Shown: positions 53,973 to 64,000 of the stretch, piece by piece
Layout: every line of letters begins with the position of its first letter
How positions within the stretch are numbered: the stretch's first letter is position 1
NCBI GenBank assembly: GCA_963819385.1
Contig: CAWFVV010000006.1
Span: 3,224,001 to 3,288,000 of the forward strand
DNA length: 64,000 nt
Reading direction: 5' to 3'
DNA from: JAVDCA01 sp963819385
GTDB lineage: Bacteria; Pseudomonadota; Alphaproteobacteria; Rhizobiales; Xanthobacteraceae
Program-made: the position numbers and the translations under genes
The notes under the pieces: generated by a model
Databases searched by the model: none
What the model saw: the letters and a program-made list of their open reading frames with translations, nothing else
Told to the model about the DNA's origin: nothing

Positions 53973-56771
53973 CTAAGCAACCTGCTCGTCGCGGGCCGCC
54001 GCGCGGCCGACCGCGCCCGAATAGGCCTCGATCGGCAGCGGCTTGCCGACCAGATAGCCCTGCACCTCGGCGCAGGACTCCGACGTGAGGAACGCGAGCT
54101 GCTCGCGCGTCTCGACCCCTTCGGCTATCACCGGGAGGCCGAGACCGCGGCCCAGCCCGATGACGGCGCGCACGATCGTGGCTGACTGCCGGTTGCTCTG
54201 CAGGCTCGCGATGAACGAGCGATCGATCTTGATGCGGTCGAACGGAAACGCCTGCAGGTTGGACAGGGACGAGTAGCCGGTGCCGAAATCGTCCATCGCG
54301 ATGTGGACGCCGAGCAGCTTGAGACGCCGCAGGATGGAGATGCCGCGGGCGAAATCGTCGATCAGCACGCTTTCGGTGATCTCCAATTCCACACGGCCGG
54401 GCGCCAGCCCGGTTTCCAGCAGCACCGCGTGCACGAGGCCTGGCAGGTCGCCGTGGCGGAACTGGATCGCCGACAGGTTGATGCCGATGTTCAGCGGCTT
54501 CGGCCATCCGGCCGCCTCGCGGCAGGCTTCGCGCAGCACCCATTCGCCGATCGCCACGATCAGGCCGCTTTCTTCCGCGGCCGGGATGAACACGTCGGGC
54601 GGAATGAGGCCGCGGGTCGGATGCTTCCAGCGTATCAGCGCCTCGAAGCCCGTGACCTCGCCGTCGAGCCGCGCCTGCGGCTGGTAGTAGAGGGTGAGCT
54701 CGTGGCGCTCGATCGCGGTGCGCAGGTCGTGCACCAGCGCGCGCCGCTCGCGCAGGCGCTGGTCGGTATCGGCCGAGAAGAAGCTGATCGCGCCGCGGCC
54801 GCCGGTCTTTGCCCGGTAGAGCGCCGCATCCGCGTTGGCGATCAGCTCGGACAAATCGGTGCCGTCGGCCGGATAGATCGCGACGCCGATGCTCAGCCCA
54901 ACTCGCAGCCGCTCACCGTCGACCTCGACATCGTCCGCGACCGCCGCCATCAGCCGCTCGGCAAGGGCCGAGGCGCCGGCGGGCTGGGCGCCGCCGCTCG
55001 CGATCACGGCAAACTCGTCGCCGCCAAGCCGTGCCAGCAATGCGCCTTCGGACGCTTGGCCGAAGCGCTGGCCCAACGCGCGCAGCAGCTGGTCGCCGGC
55101 CGCGTGGCCGAATACGTCGTTGATCTCCTTGAAGCGGTCGACGTCGATCGACAGCAGCGCGAACTTCTCGTTCTCCGCTGCGGCGCGCTCAAGCGTGCTG
55201 GCGAGGCATTCGTTGAATGCCGCGCGGTTGGGCAGGTCGGTGAGCCCGTCGTAATGCGCCAAATGGGCGATGCGTGCCTCGGCGCGCTTGCGCTCGGTCA
55301 CGTCCTGCAGGACGTTGACCAGATATCGCGGCTCCTGGTCCTCGCCCCTGATCACGAGCCGCGTCGAGTTCACGAGGCGACGGCCGTTGCCGGGCGTCTC
55401 GACCGGACGCGCGTCGTAGACCTGGCGGGTGCCCTCCGCGAGCAGGCGGCGATCGCGCTCTTCCACCCCCTGCCCGACCGGTTGAGCGAAGACATCGACC
55501 GCTCGCTTGCCGACCATGCGCTCGCGCGGAATGCCGTAAAATTCCTCGCTGGCGCGATTGACCAGGATATAGCTCAGGTCCTGCGCATCTTTCACGATGA
55601 TGGGCGCCGGAACGTTCTCGAGGATCGTGTCGAAGAAGTTGCGCGTCCGCTCCAGCTCCTTGACGGCGCGCGACCGCTCGGTGATGTCCTCGTGCGTCAC
55701 CACCCAGCCGCCGGCCGCCATCGGCTGGCTCGCCACCGCGATGACGCGGCCGTCGTCGAGCTCGAGCGTCTTCTGGCTCGGCGTGCGGTCGTGCAGAAGC
55801 GCGTCGGTCAGATCCGCGATGTAGCGCTCCGGGTCCGTCGTGAAGAACGTCCCGCTGCTGATGCGGCTTTCGACAAGCTGGCGAATGGTGCAGCCCGGCT
55901 TCACGACGCCGGGCGACAGGCGGTACATCTGCAGGTAACGCGCGTTGAACAGCACGAGGCGCGCCTGCGCGTCGAACATGTTGACGCCCTGCACCATGTT
56001 GTTGAGCGCCGCGTCGAGCAGGCGGTTGCGGTCGCTCAGCATCGACTTGGCACGGCGATCGCTCAGGCTCGCCACGATCGACATTCCGAGCAGCGCCACG
56101 GCGGCGCCCGCGATCGTGAGCGCTAGCGCGGTGGACGACATGATGAGATCGTTGATCGGCTGCGTCGGATCCGGCACGATCACGACGGCGCCCATGGCGG
56201 TGAAGTGGTGGGACACGATCGCGAGCGTGAGCAGCACGGCGGCCGCGGCGGACCAGGCCGGCCGCGTGTTCAGGCGCGCGGCCGCGATGGCGCCGACGCC
56301 GAACACGATACCAAGAAGGATCGACACGACGACGAGATCGGCCGACCACGTGATGTAGCCGGGCAGCTCGACCGCGGACATGCCGAGATAGTGCATGCAC
56401 GCAACGCCGCCGCCGACGATGCCGCCGCCGAGCGGCGCGCTCCACTTCGGCCGGCCGTTGATCGCGAGCGCGAGACCGCACGACGTGATCGCGATCGCGA
56501 CGACGAGCGACATCACGGTCAGCACGACGCTGTAGCCGAGGACGATGCCTGGATCGTAGGCCAGCATGGCTATGAAGTGCGTCGCCCAGATTCCGCATCC
56601 GGTCGCAGCACCCGCGGTGGTGATCCAGGCCGTGCGCGCGCGACCGCGCGCCGCGACCGCGCGATGCATGAGGCTCACGGCAGCGCAGCTCGCCAGAAAA
56701 CAGACCAGACCGGCGAGCACGACAAGCCGCCAATCATGGTCGGACGTCAGGCACGTCATCACGCGGAACAT
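53973..56771 (-). CDS. MHYT-PAS-PAS-GGDEF-EAL cyclic-di-GMP signalling protein
   Basis: The protein is 932 residues. Three MHYT-type motifs in the membrane part (THFIAM 65-69, MHYLGM 126-131, HHFTAM 188-193) suggest a copper- or gas-sensing input. Two PAS domains follow (about 265-380 and 385-505), then GGDEF (LARLGGDEFAV, canonical, so the cyclase may be active) and EAL (GFEALIRWKHP, DDFGTGYSSL, phosphodiesterase motifs intact). It therefore could both make and break c-di-GMP. ATG 56771 has AAAGGGC about 7 bases upstream. Position next to a copper exporter is suggestive since MHYT is proposed to bind copper. Confidence 0.93.
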   Translation of the reverse strand: MFRVMTCLTSDHDWRLVVLAGLVCFLASCAAVSLMHRAVAARGRARTAWITTAGAATGCGIWATHFIAMLAYDPGIVLGYSVVLTVMSLVVAIAITSCGLALAINGRPKWSAPLGGGIVGGGVACMHYLGMSAVELPGYITWSADLVVVSILLGIVFGVGAIAAARLNTRPAWSAAAAVLLTLAIVSHHFTAMGAVVIVPDPTQPINDLIMSSTALALTIAGAAVALLGMSIVASLSDRRAKSMLSDRNRLLDAALNNMVQGVNMFDAQARLVLFNARYLQMYRLSPGVVKPGCTIRQLVESRISSGTFFTTDPERYIADLTDALLHDRTPSQKTLELDDGRVIAVASQPMAAGGWVVTHEDITERSRAVKELERTRNFFDTILENVPAPIIVKDAQDLSYILVNRASEEFYGIPRERMVGKRAVDVFAQPVGQGVEERDRRLLAEGTRQVYDARPVETPGNGRRLVNSTRLVIRGEDQEPRYLVNVLQDVTERKRAEARIAHLAHYDGLTDLPNRAAFNECLASTLERAAAENEKFALLSIDVDRFKEINDVFGHAAGDQLLRALGQRFGQASEGALLARLGGDEFAVIASGGAQPAGASALAERLMAAVADDVEVDGERLRVGLSIGVAIYPADGTDLSELIANADAALYRAKTGGRGAISFFSADTDQRLRERRALVHDLRTAIERHELTLYYQPQARLDGEVTGFEALIRWKHPTRGLIPPDVFIPAAEESGLIVAIGEWVLREACREAAGWPKPLNIGINLSAIQFRHGDLPGLVHAVLLETGLAPGRVELEITESVLIDDFARGISILRRLKLLGVHIAMDDFGTGYSSLSNLQAFPFDRIKIDRSFIASLQSNRQSATIVRAVIGLGRGLGLPVIAEGVETREQLAFLTSESCAEVQGYLVGKPLPIEAYSGAVGRAAARDEQVA

Positions 56772-57029
56772 CGAAAGCCCTTTGCGCCGAACGCGAAAAA
56801 AATAACTCACGGAGTGTTATTTTGCCGTTACGCCAATGGGTGTCCAAATCGCTAAAACCCAATGGAACCAGTGACCTAAGGACAACCGCGTAGCGCCGAG
56901 CAAACGCAATGTTAACCGCTCCAGCGTTAACGTTAATCGAGGCCGCGGCCGCGCAACATGGCACGCACGCGAGCCGCTCTTGGATGGCGCAACGATGTTG
57001 GTCGCGCCGCGTACCGGGGATGAGCCTTC

Positions 57030-57510
57030 ATGAAACGCCTGCACAAGGCCGCCTTGTTTGGCTTGGCGATTGCGCTGCCGGCCGGCGCTCAGGGATTCCA
57101 GACCTTCATGCCGAAATCCGCAGCCGTGCTTTGCGGCCGGAACCGCGACCTATCGGGTCTCCGCCACCGCCCGCACGCCGGACTATCAGGTTAAGATCGA
57201 CAATCATGCGGTGCACCCGGGCTTGCGCATGCAACTGGTCGACGAGCCCGCCGCCGCCGACTTCGTCCTGGTCGACGACTTCGACGCCGCCGCGAGCAAC
57301 GCGTGCCGCACCTCGATGCCGCTCAGGACCATCCGGGTCGATGACGCGACCGCGCATCCGGATCTCACCATCAGCCTCGCGGGCGGCGATGCCGCGCCGG
57401 ATTTCAAGCTCTACGTCCACTCGGCGCGCTTCTCGCACGAAGAGGCCGCGGCGTTGTTCGGTGTGATGTGGCAGGCCGCGCATCCGCGCCATCTCGCGAA
57501 GTCAAATTGA
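57030..57510 (+). CDS. Secreted protein of unknown function; apparent one-base insertion
   Basis: The signal peptide MKRLHKAALFGLAIALPAGA is in one frame and the remaining 120 codons are in another. Removing one T of the run 57130-57132 joins them as AAVLAAGTATYRVSATARTPDYQVKIDNHA, giving about 159 residues. The mature domain has VHPGLRMQLVDEPAAADFVLVDDFD and ends with a helix. Family unknown. It is flanked by two signalling genes. Confidence 0.6.
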
Positions 57511-57682
57511 CGCCGTCAAACCGTTAAGCCGGCATCAACCGTGTTGGCGCACCGACGTCGCGGCGAAATGTCCGCATAGGGTTTCGCAAGGTTCCTGCGC
57601 TACGCCGATACTCTGCCGAACGGGCAACGGGACGGGGTCCCGCAGCCGCAGAACGCGAGCCTCGGCACACGGGACGGCGGAC

Positions 57683-59948
57683 ATGCGGGTCGATCTCGAC
57701 CACGGCGATGACGCGCGCCCGCGCAAGCGGGCGCAAGCGAACCTGCACCCGATGCTGCAGAGCATCCTGCCGGGCGCCCTTGCGGGGCTCGCCATCGCGG
57801 GCTCGGCCGTCACGGTTCTCAAGCTCTACGGTCTCGTCAGCGACCACGGCGTGCGCGTCGCCAACCTCTATTTCCATTCCGACATGGCGCTGCTCACCGG
57901 CGCCACCATCGCGGCGTGCGGCGCGCTCGCGCTGCTGATCGGCCGCAACCGCACGCTGACCGACGAGAACGAGCGGCTTGAGCTGCGAATCGAGGATTTC
58001 TCCGACCGCGCCTGGGAGATCAAGGAAGCCGAGGAACGCGCCAAGAGCTTCCTCGAGGCGCAGGGCGACGTGATCGTGCGGCGCGCCGCCGACGGCCACA
58101 TCACCTATGTCAACGACGCCTATTGCGCGATCGCGGGACAGTCGCGCCATGACCTGGTCGGCGCGCGCTTCAATTTGCCGGTGCTGGAGCAAGGCGACGT
58201 CGCGGTGCGCCCCGACGGCACGCGCGTGCACGACCAGAAGATCGCGTCGGCGGACGGGCCGCGCTGGATCGCGTGGCGCGAGGCGCCGGTGCGCGCCGAT
58301 CGCGACGGGCAGACCGAGACGCAGAGCGTCGGCCGCGACGTCACCGACCGGGTTCGCGCCGAGCACGCCCTCGCCGAGGCGCGCGACCAGGCCGATGCGG
58401 CCAACCGCGCCAAGAGCCGTTTCCTCGCCATGGTCAGCCATGAGATCCGCACGCCGCTCAACGGCATCCTCGGCATGGCGGACCTGCTGCTCGACACCCC
58501 GCTCGTGCCCGAGCAGATCGCCTACGCCAAGGCCGTGAAGACGTCGGGCGATACGCTGCTGTCGCTGATCGGCGAGATCCTCGACTTCTCCAAGATCGAA
58601 GCCGGTCGAACTCGACCTCGATGCGCGCCCGTTCGCACTCGCGCCCCTGATCGAGGAAATGGTCGAGCTGCTCGGGCCGCGCGCGCAGGCGAAGGGCATC
58701 GAGATCGCGTCGTTCGTCGACGACCGGCTGCCGGCCGACGTGGTCGGCGACGGGCCGCGGCTGCGCCAGGTGCTGCTCAACCTCGCCGGCAATGCGGTGA
58801 AGTTCACAGGGCGCGGCGGCGTCGCGGTCGTCGCCGAGCCCGGTATGCACCCGGGCGAGATCACGTTCGCGGTGCGCGACACCGGCATCGGCATCGCGGC
58901 CGACGCGCAGGCGCGCATCTTCGAGGAATTCGAGCAGGCCGACGGCGGCTCGACGCGGCGGCACGGCGGCACCGGGCTCGGGCTCGCCATCTCGCAGCGC
59001 ATCGTCGAGCGCATGGGTGCACGCATCTGCGTCGAGAGCACCCTCGGATCGGGCTCGACTTTCGCGTTCACGGTCGCGTTGCCGGCTGTCGATCGGCCCG
59101 CCGCGCCCGCACCCGCGCGGCCGCAACTCGATGAAGCCGTGATGATCGTGGCGCCGGAGGCGAGCGTTGCCGCCACGTTGCTGGCGCGCCAGCTCGGCGC
59201 CTGGGGCAGCCGCACCTGCGTGGTGGCGGACGCGGCGGTCGCGCTCGCGTTGCTGCCGGAGCGCCATTGGAACACGATCGTGGTCGACCGCGCGCTGGGC
59301 GCGCAAGAGGCCGAGGCGATCGCACGCGCATCCACCCGCGGCGCGGCGCGCCGCATCGTGCTGGTGACCCCCGACAACCGCGACGAGCTCGGCGTCCTGC
59401 GCGCCGCGGGATTTACCGGCTATCTCGTGAAGCCCGTGCGCGCCGCGTCGCTCGCGGCGCGGTTCGCCAGCGAGCCGCCCGCCTTCGAGGAGAGCGACGC
59501 CGGGCACCATGCCGTCGCGAGCGGCGGCGCAGCCCGTCATATGAATGCAGGCCTCACGATCCTCGTCGCCGAGGACAACGAGATCAACGCGCTGCTCGCC
59601 CGCGCGCTGCTGGCACGGCTCGGGCATCGCCCCACGATCGCGACGACCGGCACCCAGGCGATCAATTCCTGGCTCGCGGCGCGCGCCGCCGGCGAGCCTT
59701 ACGACTTCGTCCTGATGGACGTGCACATGCCCGAGCTCGACGGCATCGCGGCGGCGCGCCGCATCCGCGAGATCGAGGCGGCCGCGGGCGGCGCGCGCAC
59801 GCCGATGGTGGCGCTGACCGCGAACGCCTACAACGATGATCGCGAGGCCTGCCTCGCGGCCGGCATGGATGCGTTCCTGACCAAGCCGCTCGACCGCGAG
59901 CGGCTCGCCGAGCTGCTCGCCGCCGAGCGCGCGACGATTGCGGCGTGA
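57683..59948 (+). CDS. Hybrid sensor histidine kinase with PAS and two receiver domains; apparent frameshift
   Basis: The protein is about 754 residues: two N-terminal membrane segments (about 24-52 and 68-88), a coiled coil, PAS (about 115-235), HisKA (MVSHEIRTPLNGILGMADLL), HATPase (NLAGNAVKFTG, DTGIGIA, GTGLGLAI), then two receivers. The first (near MIVAPEASVAATLLARQ) lacks the acidic pair but keeps VVDRA. The second (VAEDNEIN, FVLMDVHMPELDG, LTA, TKPLD) is complete. The frame breaks at about 58608-58611, in KIEAGR-LDLDARPFAL. No cognate regulator is adjacent. Confidence 0.9.
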
Positions 59949-60029
59949 AGGCAACTACGCTTGGCGCGTGCCTTATCGGCGAACCGGCGCCCACCCCATC
60001 AAGTCGGTAGAGCGATCGCATAGGGCTTG

Positions 60030-60090
60030 GCACTGCGCGCGCGCTCCCTCTCCCCGCTCTTTGCGGGGAGAGGGAGCGCGCGCGCAGTGC
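60030..60090. repeat. Perfect 28-bp inverted repeat with 5-base loop
   Basis: The arms 60030-60057 and 60063-60090 match at all 28 positions. They lie in the 199-base gap between the convergent kinase and coaA genes, the place for a bidirectional terminator, though no T-run follows. The core CCCTCTCCCCGC resembles the hairpins at 11070-11176. Nothing else is seen in this gap. Confidence 0.85.
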
Positions 60091-60147
60091 TCACCTCACA
60101 TGAGATTGCTCTGATCAAGTCGGGGCAGGCTTTCGCGGGGCCAGGCG

Positions 60148-61101
60148 CTACAGCTTGCGCAGCGCGACCTCGTCAACGCCGTGGCTCTCGCCCTTCTTGA
60201 GGATGAGGTCGGCGCGCAGCCGGGTCGGCAGGATGTTCTCGTGCAGATTGACGAGATTGATCCGCGTCCAGATGTCGGTCGCGGTCGCGGTCGCCTCGGC
60301 GTCGGTCAGCTTCGAGTAGCGGTGGAAGTAGGATTTCGGATCGCTGAACGCGGTGCCGCGCAAGGTGAGGAAGCGGTTCACGTACCAGCGCTTGAGCACG
60401 TCCTCGTCGGCGTCGAGATAGACCGAGAAATCGAAGAAGTCGGAGACGAACGGGATCGCCTCGCCGTCCTTCGGCAGGCGGCCGGCCTGCAGCACGTTGA
60501 GGCCCTCGACGATCAGGATGTCGGGGCGATCGACCTCGACCCAGTGATTGCTCATCACGTCGTAGATGAGGTGCGAGTAGATCGGCGCGCGCGTCGGCCG
60601 CCGTCCCGCCTTCACGTCGGTGAGGAAGCGCAGCAGCGCCGGCAGGTCGTAGCTTTCCGGAAAGCCCTTGCGGTCCATCAGGCCTTCGCGCTCGAGGATC
60701 GCGTTCGGATAGAGGAAGCCGTCGGTGGTGACGAGGTCGACCTTCGGCACGTTGGGCCAGCGCGCGAGCAGCGCCTGCAGCACGCGCGCGGTGGTCGACT
60801 TGCCGACCGCGACCGACCCGCCGATGCCGATGATGTAGGGCATCTTGGCGTCTTCGGTGCCGAGGAAGCGCTGCTGGGCACGGAAGAGCCGCTGGGTCGT
60901 CGCGACATACATGGAGAGCAGGCGCGACAGCGGCAGGTAGATCTCCTCGACCTCGTTCATGTCGAGACGGTCGTGCATCGAGCGCAGCCGCGTCACCTCC
61001 TCGGGGGTGAGCGTCATCGGCGTGTCCTCGCGCAGCGCCGCCCAGGCGGCGCGGGAGAACGTGTGGTAGGGCGAAAGCCCGTCGTCGACGCGCTGTTCCA
61101 T
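60148..61101 (-). CDS. coaA: Type I pantothenate kinase
   Basis: This is the first enzyme of coenzyme A synthesis. The protein is 317 residues. The P-loop GIGGSVAVGKST (residues 92-103) is followed by VDLVTTDGFLYPN, KGFPESYD, APIYSHLIYD, DILIVEGLNVLQ and the YVNRFLTLR segment. ATG 61101 is preferred; an in-frame TTG three codons earlier is possible. It follows hisE by 32 bases. Confidence 0.97.
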   Translation of the reverse strand: MEQRVDDGLSPYHTFSRAAWAALREDTPMTLTPEEVTRLRSMHDRLDMNEVEEIYLPLSRLLSMYVATTQRLFRAQQRFLGTEDAKMPYIIGIGGSVAVGKSTTARVLQALLARWPNVPKVDLVTTDGFLYPNAILEREGLMDRKGFPESYDLPALLRFLTDVKAGRRPTRAPIYSHLIYDVMSNHWVEVDRPDILIVEGLNVLQAGRLPKDGEAIPFVSDFFDFSVYLDADEDVLKRWYVNRFLTLRGTAFSDPKSYFHRYSKLTDAEATATATDIWTRINLVNLHENILPTRLRADLILKKGESHGVDEVALRKL

Positions 61102-61133
61102 GATGATCAACCTTGTGCGCGCGATCGCGCGCC

Positions 61134-61457
61134 TCAGCCGCCTTTGCGCGACGCCTTCTCGTCGAGGCCCGATTGCCGGGTGCGTTCGGCGAGCGTCGCC
61201 TCGACCTCGACCAGCGTAACGCCGCGCGCGTGCAGGACGACCAGCAGATGATAGAGCAGGTCAGCCGCCTCGCCGATCAGCCGCTCGCGATCCTCGCCGA
61301 CCGCCGCCAGCACGGTCTCGACCGCCTCCTCGCCGAGCTTCTTGGCGCATTGCGCGACGCCGCGATCGAGCAGCTTTCGCGTATAGGACACCTCGGCGCT
61401 CGCGCTCGCGCGCTCGGCGACGCGCTTTTCGAGATCGTGCAGCGTGAAAGTCGTCAT
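61134..61457 (-). CDS. hisE: Phosphoribosyl-ATP pyrophosphatase
   Basis: This enzyme carries out the second step of histidine synthesis. The protein is 107 residues with SYTRKLLDRGVAQCAKKLGEEAVETVLAA and EAADLLYHLLVVLHARGV, the metal-binding helices of the MazG-like fold. It lies between hisF (74 bases) and coaA (32 bases) in one direction. Confidence 0.96.
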   Translation of the reverse strand: MTTFTLHDLEKRVAERASASAEVSYTRKLLDRGVAQCAKKLGEEAVETVLAAVGEDRERLIGEAADLLYHLLVVLHARGVTLVEVEATLAERTRQSGLDEKASRKGG

Positions 61458-61531
61458 CCGGCTCTCTTAACATTTCGCGCGCGGTGCCGCGAGGCCGACG
61501 CGGCGGCGATTCGAGGAAAAGTCGTCATGCT

Positions 61532-62308
<777 letters not shown>

Positions 62309-62641
62309 GTCGGGTACCTGAACGCGGGTGCGGGCCCGCCGGGTCGGGAAATACCGTGCCGATCGGTTCCTGTCGACCAAGCAGTACCGGTCGCGGGGAC
62401 CTTTCTTTGAAATCCTTATGGTTTTCGGCCTAGCTTCGTTCTGCCAAAACGATCCCGACCGCGATCTCCGGATTTTTGCGGGTGCGAACTCCCGAGACTG
62501 TGAAGACGGCTGCGGACCGGGCGGTGCTAGGCTCACGTCACGTCGATCAAGTGCGAGGCGTCCCCGCCCGCTCGTTGGGCGGCGCCTCCGGGCCGATCGC
62601 GCCCGCTTGATCCGACCAACAAGGATCAAGGAGGCACGCTC
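62309..62641. other. Divergent intergenic region hisF / DUF2189 gene
   Basis: These 333 bases hold no credible gene. An imperfect hairpin (GAGGCG-CCCCGCCC / GGGCG-GCGCCTC) lies near 62556-62590. The right end has AAGGAGG, the ribosome binding site of the DUF2189 gene. I cannot place promoters with confidence. Confidence 0.5.
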
Positions 62642-63571
62642 ATGGCCCAGAACACGGCCCAGGACACGGCCCGAGAACTGGCACACGCTCATATCCTCGT
62701 TGGCGCCGGCGCCGAACCGACCGCGCCCGTGATCCGCCGGATCGGACCGGCCGACCTGCTCGAGGCGCTGCGGCTCGGCTGGCGCGATTTCACCGCCATG
62801 CCGACGCACGCGGTCTTCCTGTGTGCGATCTATCCGCTGGTCGGCATTGGGCTTGCGGGGCTCACGCTCGGCTTCGCGATCATCCCGCTGCTCTTCCCGC
62901 TCGCGGCCGGCTTCGCGCTGATCGGCCCGCTCGCCGCCGTCGGCCTCTACGAGCTCAGCCGGCGCCGCGAGGCGGGCGTCGACTCGTCGGCGGGCCACGC
63001 GCTCGACGTGCTGCGCTCGCCCTCGATCGGCGCCATCGTGGCGCTGGGCGTGCTGCTGCTCATCATCTTCGTGCTGTGGATCGGGGTTGCGCGCGCAATC
63101 TACATCGACAACTTCGGCTATGCGGCGCCCGCCTCGGTCGGCGCCTTCATGCATGATGTCCTCACGACGCGCGCCGGCTGGAACCTGATCATCGCCGGCA
63201 ACGCCATGGGCTTCCTGTTCGCCGTGGTGGCGCTGGCGATCAGCGTCGTATCGTTTCCGCTGCTGCTCGACCGCGACGTCGGCGCATCGGTCGCGCTCCT
63301 GACCTCGCTGCGCGTGGTGGCCGCCAACCCGATGACGATGGCGCTGTGGGGGCTGATCGTCGCGGCGCTGCTGGTCGTCGGCTCATTGCCGCTGTTCGTC
63401 GGCCTCGCCGTGGTCCTGCCGGTGCTCGGACATGCGACCTGGCACCTCTATCGCAAGGCGGTCGAGCCCGATCCGAACCCGCACCCGGAATATCTCCCGC
63501 AGCCCAAGGCTCCGCGCTACGCGGCGGATTTCCCGGCCGTGCTGCTGCCGTGGTTCCGGGAGGATCGCTAG
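62642..63571 (+). CDS. DUF2189 domain-containing membrane protein
   Basis: The protein is 309 residues with six hydrophobic segments. The start IRRIGPADLLEALRLGWRDFTAMP and the GFALIGPLAAVGLYELSRRRE loop are typical of DUF2189, an uncharacterised family of alphaproteobacterial inner-membrane proteins. AAGGAGG lies 7 bases before the ATG. The context (divergent from hisF) gives no clue. Confidence 0.9.
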   Translation: MAQNTAQDTARELAHAHILVGAGAEPTAPVIRRIGPADLLEALRLGWRDFTAMPTHAVFLCAIYPLVGIGLAGLTLGFAIIPLLFPLAAGFALIGPLAAVGLYELSRRREAGVDSSAGHALDVLRSPSIGAIVALGVLLLIIFVLWIGVARAIYIDNFGYAAPASVGAFMHDVLTTRAGWNLIIAGNAMGFLFAVVALAISVVSFPLLLDRDVGASVALLTSLRVVAANPMTMALWGLIVAALLVVGSLPLFVGLAVVLPVLGHATWHLYRKAVEPDPNPHPEYLPQPKAPRYAADFPAVLLPWFREDR

Positions 63572-63778
63572 CGCGGACTTCCGGCGGCTCATACATCAGG
63601 TTCGCCCGGCCGGCCGCGGCCGGGCGCACGCGCGTGCCTCCGAGAACCTTTTTCGATCGAAATTTTTTTCGGATCCATGTCACGGCGCGCGTGGCTGGCT
63701 CGTCTTGAAAGCAGACGCGACCGCAACGGCGGTTCCAGCCGCCCGCGTCGCCAGGACAGATCAAGACGGAGATTCGAG

Positions 63779-64000
63779 ATGATCAAATGGTTCCTGCGGC
63801 GGCAGATCGCCGCGTTCGAGCGCATGTGGAACTACGACGCGAGCTACATCCACGAGCTGATCGACACCGATCCGCGCGCCGCCATCGCGTTCAGCAAGGT
63901 GATGGGCATGGCCCAATACCGCAAGGACATACCGGCGGCGCCGCATTGCGCGGCCGGGATCGTCGCCGTCATGGCCGAGGACTGCGGCCCGTGCACGCAG
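63779..64000 (+). CDS. Partial gene: AhpD/carboxymuconolactone decarboxylase-like CxxC protein (5' part)
   Basis: 74 codons are visible before the window ends. GGAG lies 7 bases before ATG 63779. The segment ends with MAEDCGPCTQ, an E-x-C-x-x-C motif like the active site of AhpD-type peroxidases and carboxymuconolactone decarboxylase-like proteins. The start (MIKWFLRRQIAAFERMWNYDASYIHELID) is helical. The rest lies outside, so the assignment is tentative. Confidence 0.6.
   Translation, partial: MIKWFLRRQIAAFERMWNYDASYIHELIDTDPRAAIAFSKVMGMAQYRKDIPAAPHCAAGIVAVMAEDCGPCTQ

Overview
The window looks like chromosome from a high-GC alphaproteobacterium of the Hyphomicrobiales (Rhizobiales), most like the Bradyrhizobium/Xanthobacteraceae group. 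The clues are the gene orders dnaK-dnaJ-pmtA-(flavin reductase)-pyrF-DUF1330-dapB, hrcA-grpE divergent from rph-rdgB-hemW, an lpoA-like gene divergent from rsmI-yraN with gshB-comM beyond, and hisF-hisE-coaA. Three Bug/TctC-type solute-binding proteins, an alphaproteobacterial RpoH-type promoter before dnaK, and several families of palindromic intergenic repeats fit the same group. This placement rests on gene order and protein resemblance only. I see no rRNA, tRNA, CRISPR array, prophage or insertion sequence.

Layout. 1-11.2 kb is accessory and metabolic: a Bug binding protein, an FAD amine oxidase, a CysZ-like membrane protein overlapping a MetE-core-like protein, a repeat-rich gap with two small genes, then a second MetE-core-like gene at the end of an ABC importer operon (binding protein, two permeases, ATPase). 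11.2-16.2 kb holds nth, DUF2244, msrA, a polysaccharide deacetylase-like protein and gpmI. 16.3-19.5 kb has two more Bug proteins and a third MetE/UroD-fold protein. 19.5-26.4 kb is the conserved block dapB, DUF1330 tandem, pyrF, flavin reductase, pmtA, dnaJ, dnaK. 26.7-34.9 kb is an envelope-glycan island: two GT87-type and two further polytopic GT-C-like proteins, GtrA and an FAD oxidoreductase. 34.8-37.5 kb carries alkB and a tandem pair of 319-residue secreted proteins. 37.6-44.9 kb is housekeeping (grpE, hrcA, rph, rdgB, hemW, lpoA-like, rsmI, yraN). 44.9-49.6 kb has a chemoreceptor, gshB and comM. 49.6-60 kb has a CRYL1-like dehydrogenase, a CsoR/Cu+-ATPase pair and two signalling proteins (MHYT-PAS-GGDEF-EAL and a hybrid histidine kinase). 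60-64 kb is coaA, hisE, hisF, a DUF2189 membrane protein and the start of a CxxC protein.

Functional links. Heat-shock genes lie in two separate blocks (dnaKJ and hrcA-grpE), one with a clear and one with a weaker RpoH-like promoter. The ABC importer and the MetE-like enzyme behind it suggest uptake and methyl-group processing of an unknown compound. The GT-C/GtrA/FAD island probably decorates a surface polymer or lipid.

Sequence quality. At least fourteen single-base frame breaks hit otherwise intact genes, including dnaK, dnaJ, comM and the copper ATPase. I read most of these as consensus errors, and annotated the affected genes as whole spans with the break marked.
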